NCBI GenBank assembly: GCA_965603075.1
Contig: CBFDBO010000015.1
Span: 1-64,000, forward strand
Reading direction: 5' to 3'
Length of the DNA: 64,000 nt
Source: JABJOR01 sp965603075
GTDB lineage: Bacteria; Pseudomonadota; Alphaproteobacteria; Rhodospirillales; Casp-alpha2
The notes beneath the pieces are model-generated. The model ran no database searches and was not told the DNA's origin. It saw nothing but the letters and a program-made list of their open reading frames with translations. Positions 51,899 through 60,020 of the stretch are shown piece after piece (the stretch's first letter is position 1; every line of letters starts with the position of its first letter). Made by a program: the position numbers and the translations under genes.

Positions 51899-52956
51899 TG
51901 TCGCTTAAAACCAACCCCGGTAATTATTTCGAAGATTTCACGCTGGGCCAAGTGATCTTGCATGCCACTCCCCGCACCATTACCGAAGGCGATGTGGCTT
52001 TGTATACCGCGCTCTACGGTACCCGCTTTGCTGTAAACTCAGCCGATCAATTTGCGCAAAATCTTGGCCTGCCCGGTGCGCCCATCGATGACATGCTGGT
52101 TTTTCACATGGTGTTTGGCAAAAGCGTCCCTGATATCTCGTTAAATGCCGTGGCGAACCTAGGTTACGCCCAAGGCCGCTTTCAATCGTCCGTCTATCCC
52201 GGCGACACAATTAGCACGACGTCCGAAGTCATTGGCCTGAAAGAAAACTCCAGTGGCGAGACCGGTGTTGTCTACGTCAAATCCACAGGGTTCAATCAAG
52301 CCGGAGAAGTGGTTCTCGATTTTGTCCGCTGGGTCATGGTCCGCAAAAAGGGTCCTGCGAACCCAGCGTTTGTTGCTTCGGTGCCAGAGTTAACCGATGC
52401 AGTCGACCCCGATCAATTAATCGCCCCCCCCGAGTTGGATATTTCCGGTTATGATACCACCGATGCGGGCAGCCCGCATTTGTGGGAAGATTACCAAGCG
52501 GGCGAGCGTATCGATCATATGGACGCTTTCACCATTGAAGAAGCCGAACACATGATGGCGACCCGGCTTTATCAAAACACCGCCAAAGTCCATTTCAATC
52601 AACATGCGCAAAAAGACGGACAGTTTGGCCGCCGCTTGGTTTATGGGGGGCACATTATCTCGCTCGCCCGCTCTCTAAGCTTCAACGGCCTCGCCAACGC
52701 CCAGTGGATCGCCGCCATCAACGGTGGTCGACATGTGGCCCCCAGCTTCGCCGGCGACACCATCTACGCGTGGTCTGAAGTTCTGGACACCTTAATTTTG
52801 CCAAACCGTCCTGACATCGGCGCTCTGCGCATCCGCACCATAGCCACCAAAGACCAACCTTGCGAAGACTTCCCCGGTAAAGATGAGGATGGCAAATACC
52901 ACCCCTCCGTCGTGTTGGATTTCGATTATACGGTATTAATACCAAAGCGCGGTTGA
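51898..52956 (+). CDS. Mesaconyl-CoA hydratase-type MaoC-like protein
   Basis: A 352-residue double hot-dog hydratase (two MaoC-like halves, about 5-160 and 165-345). Typical segments are NYFEDFTLGQVILHATPRTITEGDVALYTALYG, RFQSSVYPGDTISTTSEVIG, YGGHIISLARSLSFNG and HVAPSFAGDTIYAWSEV. This length and pattern fit Mch of the ethylmalonyl-CoA pathway, which makes beta-methylmalyl-CoA from mesaconyl-CoA, the substrate of the lyase encoded just upstream. It shares a base with that gene (TAATG). Other pathway genes (ccr, ecm, mcd) are not in the window. Confidence 0.87.
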   Translation: MSLKTNPGNYFEDFTLGQVILHATPRTITEGDVALYTALYGTRFAVNSADQFAQNLGLPGAPIDDMLVFHMVFGKSVPDISLNAVANLGYAQGRFQSSVYPGDTISTTSEVIGLKENSSGETGVVYVKSTGFNQAGEVVLDFVRWVMVRKKGPANPAFVASVPELTDAVDPDQLIAPPELDISGYDTTDAGSPHLWEDYQAGERIDHMDAFTIEEAEHMMATRLYQNTAKVHFNQHAQKDGQFGRRLVYGGHIISLARSLSFNGLANAQWIAAINGGRHVAPSFAGDTIYAWSEVLDTLILPNRPDIGALRIRTIATKDQPCEDFPGKDEDGKYHPSVVLDFDYTVLIPKRG

Positions 52957-53018
52957 TCCCAAGACGGGGCTAATTATTTTAGATAATAGGCAATAAAAAA
53001 AAGCCCAAAAAAAGCCGT

Positions 53019-53122
53019 AAAAAAAGCCGTCAGGGGAGCAAACCCTGGGAAGTTTGCTGCCGTGTAAATGTCTGAATATTCGACGGACAAGCCGAAGTAT
53101 ATCAGAGCATCTACGCCTGACG
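53019..53122 (-). ncRNA. Possible structured RNA with intrinsic terminator
   Basis: On the minus strand, CGTCAGG (plus 53116-53122) pairs with CCTGACG (plus 53028-53034), enclosing about 80 bases that include a 7-bp hairpin (AGCAAAC/GTTTGCT, plus 53037-53058). GGC and seven T follow (plus 53019-53025). This is the shape of a small RNA 3' end or multibranch terminator. The 5' end is not located, and I could not match it to a known RNA family. It may instead work on the plus strand as terminator of the upstream gene. Confidence 0.3.
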
Positions 53123-53467
53123 ACTTTTATGGAACGATTGAACGTCCCAACGAACTCTCACGCTGCATCCCATTCTAATTCCGTCCTTTACGGGCGCACC
53201 CTGGGCAGAGTAAGGCGCCTGCGGTTAACAGATCCAGCACCAGACCGAAGGACAGCGATTGAAAACAACCACCACCGTAATCCAAGTGCGTCAGAATTTG
53301 AAAATTTTATATGCTTCATGACATGTGCTTGACCTGGAGAGGTCGGACCCACGTTTAAACCGTATAAAATTACGTTCCTGCTCGCGTTAATATGGTGATG
53401 GTAATGGTTGATACTTTCAATGTAGAAAATCCAAAAAATAGCGAATATCTGTGTGTAACTTCTCAAG

Positions 53468-53498
53468 TTATTCACAAAAGGCTAACAAGTTGTCCACA
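53468..53498 (+). promoter_or_regulatory. Two DnaA-box-like nonamers
   Basis: TTATTCACA (53468-53476) matches the TTATNCACA consensus and TTGTCCACA (53490-53498) differs from TTATCCACA at one base. They are on the same strand, 22 bases apart, that is two helical turns. Confidence 0.4.
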
Positions 53499-53623
53499 AA
53501 ACACCCACATGCACACCCCTATATGCTTATGAATACCTGACGATGAATGCCACGACTTCACGATTGGGGTTTGTCGCCATTATAATAGATTGCCGCCTAT
53601 TGAAATGAATCCCACGGGGATCC

Positions 53624-53686
53624 GTGATAAATTGCAGGCGGAGGCGTGAATAAATTTCAGGTAGCTCCGTGAATAAATTCATCAGG
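53624..53686. repeat. Three spaced iteron-like repeats
   Basis: GTGATAAATTGCAGG (53624-53638), GTGAATAAATTTCAGG (53646-53661) and GTGAATAAATTCATCAGG (53669-53686) are spaced 22-23 bases apart. The core TGAAT-AA-ATTCA of the third is palindromic. They could be operator sites for sdh or iterons. Confidence 0.6.
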
Positions 53687-53910
53687 GTTCCGAAATTGAA
53701 CCAAAATGGAAAAAATTGTGGTATACCAAGGATTAAGCATCTAATTGCACGCTGTTTTTTTGCGTTGCAACATTGACTTGGGCGACGACAGAGATTACCA
53801 ATACTTAATTGATTCTTACGTTGTTAAAACAATATTCGTAATTATATACATACACTATGCTGCATTCTAAAAAATACACCGCTAAAACAATAAGCAGAGA
53901 GGCACATTAA

Positions 53911-54306
53911 ATGGCTTCAACCAAAAGGCCACTTTCACCGCATTTGCAGATTTACCGTCCCGAGGTAACATCCGTGGTTTCCATCATTCACCGAATTTGT
54001 GGTGTTGCCTTGATGTTTGGGACGGTGTTGTTTACCTATTGGCTCACATCCGCGGCCTATGGCCCAGATGCCTTTGCTACGGCGCAAGCTGTTATGGGGT
54101 CATGGTTTGGACAGCTTGTCTTATTTGGCTTCACCTTTGCGCTATTTTATCATACGGCAAATGGTATGCGGCATATGGCTTGGGACATCGGATTGGGATT
54201 TGAAATTTCAGCCCTTAAAAAATCCGCTGCCGTGGTTGTTGCGTTCTCACTCATTATGACCGCCCTTACGTGGTACGTGGCTTTAAGCCGCGCAGGAGAA
54301 CTATAA
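53911..54306 (+). CDS. sdhC: Succinate dehydrogenase cytochrome b556 subunit
   Basis: A 131-residue membrane anchor with three helices. The start KRPLSPHLQIYRPEVTSVVSIIHRICG is the SdhC signature with the quinone-site Ser/Arg region, and FYHTANGMRHMAWD contains the heme-ligand His. It binds quinone and heme b with SdhD. First of sdhCDAB. Its stop shares a base with sdhD. Confidence 0.96.
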   Translation: MASTKRPLSPHLQIYRPEVTSVVSIIHRICGVALMFGTVLFTYWLTSAAYGPDAFATAQAVMGSWFGQLVLFGFTFALFYHTANGMRHMAWDIGLGFEISALKKSAAVVVAFSLIMTALTWYVALSRAGEL

Positions 54307-54686
54307 TGGAAATGCGTTCTCATTTGTCACAGGCTCGCGGCTCGGGCTCCACCAATAGCGGCTCTCACCATTGGATTGCTGAACGCCTCAGCGCCATTAT
54401 TCTGGCGCCGTTGTCGCTGTGGTTTGTTTATTCGGTACTGGGTCTTATCGGGGCTGATTATTATGCTTTTCAAGAGTGGCAGAGCGCACCGGGCAATGTC
54501 ATTTTAATGGTTATGTTTTTACTCGCCATGTTTCAGCATGGCCAACTAGGACTAACCGTTGTCATTGAAGATTACGTCCATATTGAATGGCTCAAGAATG
54601 TCAGCATCGCTACGGTTAAATACGCTTCGTTTCTAATGTGTATTTCCTGTATCCTCACCGTTTTACGAGTTGCCTTTACGGCCTAA
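54306..54686 (+). CDS. sdhD: Succinate dehydrogenase membrane anchor subunit
   Basis: A 126-residue three-helix anchor: GSGSTNSGSHHWIAERLSAIILAPLSLW at the start and MFQHGQLGLTVVIEDYVH with the heme/quinone-side residues. The ATG at 54306 (TAATG overlap) is chosen over the longer in-frame start inside sdhC. Confidence 0.95.
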   Translation: MEMRSHLSQARGSGSTNSGSHHWIAERLSAIILAPLSLWFVYSVLGLIGADYYAFQEWQSAPGNVILMVMFLLAMFQHGQLGLTVVIEDYVHIEWLKNVSIATVKYASFLMCISCILTVLRVAFTA

Positions 54687-54710
54687 ATTGCAAAAAAAGA
54701 AAGATTACGA

Positions 54711-56501
54711 ATGTCTTCTGCATATGAGATTATCGACCATAAATATGATGTTGTGATTTTGGGCGCTGGTGGTGCTGGATTACGCGCGACACTGGGTATG
54801 GCTTCACAAGGATTGAAAACCGCCTGTATTTCAAAAGTCTTCCCAACACGCAGTCATACGGTTGCAGCCCAAGGCGGCATCGGCGCTGCGCTGGGTAACA
54901 TGGCAGAAGATCACTGGGAATGGCACATGTACGATACGGTCAAGGGTGCTGACTGGCTTGGGGATCAAGATGCTATTGAATATATGTGCCGTGAAGCTGT
55001 TCCATCGGTTGTAGAGCTCGAGCACCTAGGCGTGCCGTTTTCCCGTAATGACGAAGGCAAAATTTACCAACGTCCGTTCGGTGGCCACATGCGAAACTTC
55101 GGTGAAGCCCCGGTCCAACGGGCGTGCGCGGCCGCTGATCGTACCGGACACGCTATTTTGCACACGCTTTATCAACAATGCATGAAACACAAAGCTGAAT
55201 TTTATATCGAATACGTCGCCATTGATTTAATCATGGGCGAAGACGGCACGGCTGAAGGCATCGTGGCATGGAATTTAGATGATGGTTCCATCCATTTGTT
55301 CCGGGGGCACCAAATCGTCATGGCTACTGGGGGGTATGGTCGTTCTTATTTCTCTTGCACATCGGCGCACACCTGTACCGGTGATGGCAACGCCATGATC
55401 GCGCGGGCTGGATTGCCGCTGCAAGATCAAGAGTTCGTGCAATTCCACCCCACGGGCATTTATGGCTCTGGCTGTTTAATCACCGAAGGCGCGCGCGGCG
55501 AAGGCGGTTATTTGACCAATTCTGAGGGTGAACGTTTCATGGAACGCTACGCCCCAACCGCCAAAGATTTGGCGTCGCGCGATGTTGTTTCTCGCGCCAT
55601 GACCATCGAGATTTTGGAAGGCCGTGGCATTGGACCGAACAAAGATCATATCAATCTGCATCTAGAACATTTAGGCGCGGAAATGCTGGCCCAAAGATTA
55701 CCGGGAATTTCAGAATCCGCCAAAATTTTCGCCGGCGTTGATTGTACCAAGGAACCGATCCCCGTATTACCAACCGTGCATTATAATATGGGCGGTATCC
55801 CAACCAATTATAAAACCGAGGCCTTAAATCCCACCAAGGATGACCCCGATGCAACATCACCGGGATTGATGGCCATTGGCGAATGTGCGTCCGCATCGGT
55901 CCACGGGGCCAATCGCTTAGGGACCAATTCGCTGCTTGATATTGTGGTCTTTGGTCGCGCCGCTGGCATTCGCGCCCGCGAACTGATCAAACCCGATACC
56001 CCGCTTCGCCCCTACCGCGAAGGATGCTGCGATAAAGCCCTTGATCGATTTGATCGGCTTCGGTTTGCCAAAGGCAACACCCCCACAGCAAGAATTCGCG
56101 AAGAAATGCAAGAGGCCATGCAGCTTCACGCTGCAGTCTTCCGCACCAACGACACCCTGAAACAAGGCTGTGATAAAATCGATGCGGTTTGGGATAAGCT
56201 GAGCGACATTAAAGTAAACGATAGCTCGTTGATCTGGAATTCTGACTTAATAGAAAGTTTGGAACTTGAAAATCTACTGATCAACGCCAAGGCAACAATT
56301 TATTCCGCCGCCGCCCGCGAAGAAAGCCGGGGCGCCCACGCCCACGAAGATTATCCAGACCGGGACGATGTAAATTGGATGAAACACACGCTGGCTTGGG
56401 TTGACGATGCGGGCAAAGTAACCATCGATTACCGTCCGGTTCATACCTATACCTTGACCGATGAAATTGACTACATCGAGCCAAAGGCTCGTGTTTACTA
56501 A
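54711..56501 (+). CDS. sdhA: Succinate dehydrogenase flavoprotein subunit
   Basis: A 596-residue flavoprotein oxidising succinate to fumarate. FAD fold VVILGAGGAGLRATLG; covalent-FAD His in FPTRSHTVAAQGGIGAALGN; substrate region HTCTGDGNAMIARAGLPLQDQEFVQFHPTGIYGSG; active-site Arg region ASRDVVSRAM; and HGANRLGTNSLLDIVVFG. The last six codons and the stop are the first of five 26-bp tandem copies that fill the gap before sdhB. Confidence 0.97.
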   Translation: MSSAYEIIDHKYDVVILGAGGAGLRATLGMASQGLKTACISKVFPTRSHTVAAQGGIGAALGNMAEDHWEWHMYDTVKGADWLGDQDAIEYMCREAVPSVVELEHLGVPFSRNDEGKIYQRPFGGHMRNFGEAPVQRACAAADRTGHAILHTLYQQCMKHKAEFYIEYVAIDLIMGEDGTAEGIVAWNLDDGSIHLFRGHQIVMATGGYGRSYFSCTSAHTCTGDGNAMIARAGLPLQDQEFVQFHPTGIYGSGCLITEGARGEGGYLTNSEGERFMERYAPTAKDLASRDVVSRAMTIEILEGRGIGPNKDHINLHLEHLGAEMLAQRLPGISESAKIFAGVDCTKEPIPVLPTVHYNMGGIPTNYKTEALNPTKDDPDATSPGLMAIGECASASVHGANRLGTNSLLDIVVFGRAAGIRARELIKPDTPLRPYREGCCDKALDRFDRLRFAKGNTPTARIREEMQEAMQLHAAVFRTNDTLKQGCDKIDAVWDKLSDIKVNDSSLIWNSDLIESLELENLLINAKATIYSAAAREESRGAHAHEDYPDRDDVNWMKHTLAWVDDAGKVTIDYRPVHTYTLTDEIDYIEPKARVY

Positions 56502-56610
56502 ATAAGCCAAAGGCTCGTGTTTACTAAATAAGCCAAAGGCTCGTGTTTACTAAAAAGGCCAAAGGCTCATGTTTACTAAATAGACCAAAAGCGCGCGTCT
56601 ATTAATATAG
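56481..56610. repeat. Five tandem 26-bp copies of the sdhA 3' end
   Basis: Units at 56481-56506, 56507-56532 (identical), 56533-56558, 56559-56584 and 56585-56610 (most diverged). The unit begins CCAAAGGCTCGTGTTTACTA, i.e. the codons for PKARVY and the TAA of sdhA, plus six bases. Divergence grows with distance from sdhA, as expected if the array expanded from the gene end. Confidence 0.95.
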
Positions 56611-56634
56611 ATATACAAAAGAAGGCAAACCAGA

Positions 56635-57411
56635 ATGGTACAGTTCACCCTACCCGCCGGATCAAGCCCGACAAAAGGCACCGTCCACAAAGACAAAACC
56701 GGGTCTACCAATATCAGAACCTTTCAGGTTTATCGGTATAATCCCGATACCGATAACAACCCCTATATTGATACGTTCGAGTTGGACATGGATAGTTGTG
56801 GCCCCATGGTTCTGGACGCGCTTATTAAGATTAAAGACGATATCGATTCAACACTGGCATTCCGTCGTTCTTGCCGTGAAGGTGTTTGTGGATCGTGCTC
56901 GTTCAATATTGATGGGGTAAACACGTTGGCTTGCACCAAGCCGCTAGCTGAAATTTCCGGTGTGGTGAAAATATATCCCCTGCCACACATGCCCGTGGTA
57001 AAAGATTTGGTTTGTGATTTGAACAAACCCTATGCCCAATATGCCTCTATTGAACCATGGTTAAAAACCGATACCCCCGCCCCCAACCGTGAACGCCTAC
57101 AAAGCCCTGAAGAACGCGCCAAGCTAGATGGTTTATGGGAATGCATTTTATGTTTCTGTTGCCAAACCAGTTGCCCGAGCTATTGGTGGAACGGTGATCG
57201 CTTCTTGGGGTCTGCGGTTCTTCTGCAAGCCGATCGTTGGATACAAGATTCCCGCGATGAAGCAAAGGGTGAACGCCTGAACGAGCTTAACGATTCCTAC
57301 AAGCTGTTTCGCTGTCACACGATTATGAACTGCACCATGACCTGCCCCAAAAGCCTCAACCCCGGACAATCCGTTGCCAAGCTCAAAGAAGAAGTGGTCA
57401 AACGCGAGTAA
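56635..57411 (+). CDS. sdhB: Succinate dehydrogenase iron-sulfur subunit
   Basis: A 258-residue protein with the three SdhB clusters: [2Fe-2S] in RRSCREGVCGSCSFNIDGVNTLAC, [4Fe-4S] in CILCFCCQTSCPSYWWN, and [3Fe-4S] in CHTIMNCTMTCPKSLNPG. It passes electrons from SdhA to quinone. AGAAGGCAAACCAG before the ATG provides the ribosome site. Completes sdhCDAB. Confidence 0.97.
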   Translation: MVQFTLPAGSSPTKGTVHKDKTGSTNIRTFQVYRYNPDTDNNPYIDTFELDMDSCGPMVLDALIKIKDDIDSTLAFRRSCREGVCGSCSFNIDGVNTLACTKPLAEISGVVKIYPLPHMPVVKDLVCDLNKPYAQYASIEPWLKTDTPAPNRERLQSPEERAKLDGLWECILCFCCQTSCPSYWWNGDRFLGSAVLLQADRWIQDSRDEAKGERLNELNDSYKLFRCHTIMNCTMTCPKSLNPGQSVAKLKEEVVKRE

Positions 57412-57437
57412 CAATAATAACGGCGTTATAGTCTATT

Positions 57438-58604
57438 ATGAATAAGGCTTCACACCCCCGACACCCCACACAACCAACACAACCCATTGATGTTTATAAT
57501 GCTCTGGTCGATGATGGTTCGTTGCGTAACGACACATTACAACTTTCCGCCATGGAGCGGTTGCAACAATTGCATGTTGAACTTGGCGATTACAGCATGC
57601 AAATGGGGCAAACAGGGTGGCTCAGCCGGTTGAATTTGACGGGTGGCCGCAAGCCGCCACCCAAAGGGATTTATTTATGGGGGGGTGTGGGTCGTGGGAA
57701 ATCCATGATCATGGAACTTTTTTACAATCACTCTAGCGTTAACGAACGCAAACACATTCATTTCCACGCCTTTATGCAAGAAGTCCACCGTCGTTTGCAC
57801 AGCTATCGCCAAGCGCAAGAAGCCGGGAAAGTTTCCACAGAAAAAGACCCGCTTAAATCCCTCGCCAAAGTCATCGTTGATCAAGCATGGCTGCTTTGTT
57901 TCGATGAATTTTATGTCACCGACATTACCGATGCCATGATTTTGGGTCGATTATTCGAAGAATTAATCAACGCGGGTGTGGTTATTGTGGCGACCTCAAA
58001 CCGCCCGCCTGTTGATCTTTATAAAGATGGATTACAGCGTGAACGATTTTTACCCTTTATCGACCTGATCGAAAATTCGCTGGAGGTGATCGAGCTAAAC
58101 AGCCCCACCGATTACCGGTTGGAACGCATTCGCGCCATGGATACCTTCATCACGCCTTGTGGGCCTGCAGCCACGGCAAAATTAGAGCAATCCTTTAAAG
58201 ACCTGACCATTGGGGCAGAGACAGAACCCCTTACATTACAAGTTCAAGGCCGTGAAATCGTCTTTCCCAAAACGGCTGAAGGCGTGGCGTTCAGCAACTT
58301 CTCGACCCTTTGCGAACGCCCCCTCGGTCCGGCTGATTTCCTTGCCATTGCCGATCGTTTTCATACGCTCATTTTATGTGATATTCCCCAAATGGGACCC
58401 AGTAATCGTGATGTGGCAAAACGCTTCCTTATCCTTGTGGAAACCCTTTATGAAGCCAAGGTCAATTTGATCTGTTCGGCTGAAAAACCACCTGAAGAAT
58501 TATACACCGAAGGCGATGGTGCCTTCGAATTTGAACGGACAATATCTCGGTTGATGGAAATGCAATCACCCGATTATATTGCCCTACCCCATCTTGCAGT
58601 TTGA
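57438..58604 (+). CDS. zapE: AFG1/ZapE-family ATPase
   Basis: A 388-residue P-loop ATPase: Walker A GGVGRGKSMIMELFY, Walker B WLLCFDEFYVTDITDAM, sensor VATSNRPPVDLYKDGLQRERFLPFI and the C-terminal LEFERTISRLMEM-type end. ZapE affects division under low oxygen in E. coli, and the mitochondrial relative acts on inner-membrane complexes. Its place between sdhB and mdh is conserved in alphaproteobacteria. Confidence 0.92.
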   Translation: MNKASHPRHPTQPTQPIDVYNALVDDGSLRNDTLQLSAMERLQQLHVELGDYSMQMGQTGWLSRLNLTGGRKPPPKGIYLWGGVGRGKSMIMELFYNHSSVNERKHIHFHAFMQEVHRRLHSYRQAQEAGKVSTEKDPLKSLAKVIVDQAWLLCFDEFYVTDITDAMILGRLFEELINAGVVIVATSNRPPVDLYKDGLQRERFLPFIDLIENSLEVIELNSPTDYRLERIRAMDTFITPCGPAATAKLEQSFKDLTIGAETEPLTLQVQGREIVFPKTAEGVAFSNFSTLCERPLGPADFLAIADRFHTLILCDIPQMGPSNRDVAKRFLILVETLYEAKVNLICSAEKPPEELYTEGDGAFEFERTISRLMEMQSPDYIALPHLAV

Positions 58605-58727
58605 GTGTTGTTAGGAGGATATCTGTGGTATACAGTATACCAAGAACATACACCTTTCCAGATGGCTGCTTTTCGTACAAGATGGTATTACCTCAATGAC
58701 TTACACCCTCAAATGGAGAACAGATTA

Positions 58728-59963
58728 ATGGCTCGAAATAAAATTGCGCTCATTGGCGCGGGAAACATCGGTGGAACATTGGCCCACCTTGCTGGCCTTA
58801 AAGACCTTGGCGATATCGTCCTTTTTGACATCGTTGATGGTATCCCTCAGGGTAAAGCCCTCGACATTGCACAATCCGCCCCGGTAGAAGGCTTCGATGG
58901 CGCGGTTAGTGGTGCAAACGATTTCTCTGCGATTAAAGGGGCGGACGTTATTATTGTAACCGCCGGCATTGCGCGCAAACCGGGTATGAGCCGCGATGAT
59001 CTGATCGGTGTGAACGCGGGTGTAATGGCAAGCGTTGGTGCGGGCATTAAAAAATACGCTCCCAAAGCTTTTGTTATTTGTATCACCAATCCGCTTGATG
59101 CCATGGTTTGGGCATTGCGCGAAGCATCCGGACTGCCGCACAACATGGTTGTTGGCATGGCGGGTGTTCTTGATTCTTCCCGTTTCCGTCATTTCTTGGC
59201 TGATGAATTCAAAGTCTCCGTTGAAGACGTTACCGCCTTTGTGTTGGGTGGACATGGCGATACCATGGTCCCCCTGACACGGTATTCAACCGTTGCCGGT
59301 ATTCCGCTGACCGATTTAGTCAAAATGAAATGGACCACCCAGAGCAAGCTGAACAAAATTGTACAACGTACCCGTGATGGCGGCGCAGAAATTGTTGGTT
59401 TATTAAAAACCGGCTCTGCGTTCTATGCCCCGGCGGCTTCCGCCATCGCTATGGCAGAAAGCTTCCTAAAAGATAAAAAGCGCGTTCTTCCCTGTGCGGC
59501 CCATTTGAATGGTGAATATGGACAAAAAGGTATTTACGTTGGCGCACCCTGCATCATCGGCGCGGGTGGCGTTGAACGGGTTATCGAAATTAAATTGGAT
59601 GGCGCAGAGAAAAAAGCATTTGCGAAATCTGTGAGCGCCGTGAAAGACCTAATTTCGCTAACAAAATCCATCATGAAGAAATCCGCCGCAGCGGCCACCA
59701 AGAAAAAACCCGCTGCCAAACCGGCGAAGAAAAAAGTAGCTGCCAAAGCAAAGACAAAGGCAGCGCCGAAAGCTGTCGCTAAAAAAGTCGTTAAAAAAGC
59801 AGCCCCTAAAAAGGCAGTTGCTAAAAAGATAGTTGCTAAAAAAGTAGTGGCTAAAAAGCCTGTTGCTAAAAAAGCAGCCGTCAAAACAACCAAAAAACCA
59901 GCGGTAAAAGCCAAAGCCAAACCCGCCAATAAAACGACAAAAACTAAAAAAGCTAAAAAATAG
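58728..59963 (+). CDS. mdh: Malate dehydrogenase with a 95-residue Lys/Ala-rich C-terminal tail
   Basis: A 411-residue protein. Residues 1-316 are a complete LDH-like malate dehydrogenase: IALIGAGNIGG, GIARKPGMSRDDL (substrate Arg), VICITNPLDAM, VLGGHGDTMVPL (catalytic His), ending about EKKAFAKSVSAVKDLISLTKSIM. From 317 on the sequence is almost only Lys, Ala, Val and Pro (AAKKKVAAK-type repeats), like the tails of histone H1-like or AlgP-type proteins. There is no stop between the parts. Family members normally end near residue 320. The ATG at 58728 with GGAGA upstream is the family start. Confidence 0.95.
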   Translation: MARNKIALIGAGNIGGTLAHLAGLKDLGDIVLFDIVDGIPQGKALDIAQSAPVEGFDGAVSGANDFSAIKGADVIIVTAGIARKPGMSRDDLIGVNAGVMASVGAGIKKYAPKAFVICITNPLDAMVWALREASGLPHNMVVGMAGVLDSSRFRHFLADEFKVSVEDVTAFVLGGHGDTMVPLTRYSTVAGIPLTDLVKMKWTTQSKLNKIVQRTRDGGAEIVGLLKTGSAFYAPAASAIAMAESFLKDKKRVLPCAAHLNGEYGQKGIYVGAPCIIGAGGVERVIEIKLDGAEKKAFAKSVSAVKDLISLTKSIMKKSAAAATKKKPAAKPAKKKVAAKAKTKAAPKAVAKKVVKKAAPKKAVAKKIVAKKVVAKKPVAKKAAVKTTKKPAVKAKAKPANKTTKTKKAKK

Positions 59964-60020
59964 GATCGTTAGTTCCTAGTTATCAACGTAGGGCGTTGTA
60001 CAACCAGTGAGAAGAACAAA

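Larger units (their letters stand above)
52957..53910. other. 950-base noncoding region upstream of sdhC
   Basis: No believable gene is present: two frames of 92-95 codons on opposite strands overlap each other and look random. It holds a possible minus-strand RNA with terminator (53019-53122), two DnaA-box-like nonamers 22 bases apart (53468-53498), three copies of a GTGAATAAATT-type repeat (53624-53686) and an AT-rich stretch leading to sdhC. Confidence 0.7.

Noticed and set aside
53068..53090. ATTCGACGG within the sdhC upstream region resembles the 5' tRNA-like part of tmRNA
   Set aside because: No tag-coding frame ending in Ala-Ala, no T-arm or CCA end and no permuted acceptor piece could be found on either side, so the motif alone is not enough.
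53054..53475. Two open frames of 92-95 codons on opposite strands upstream of sdhC
   Set aside because: They overlap each other, have random-looking composition and no ribosome sites.
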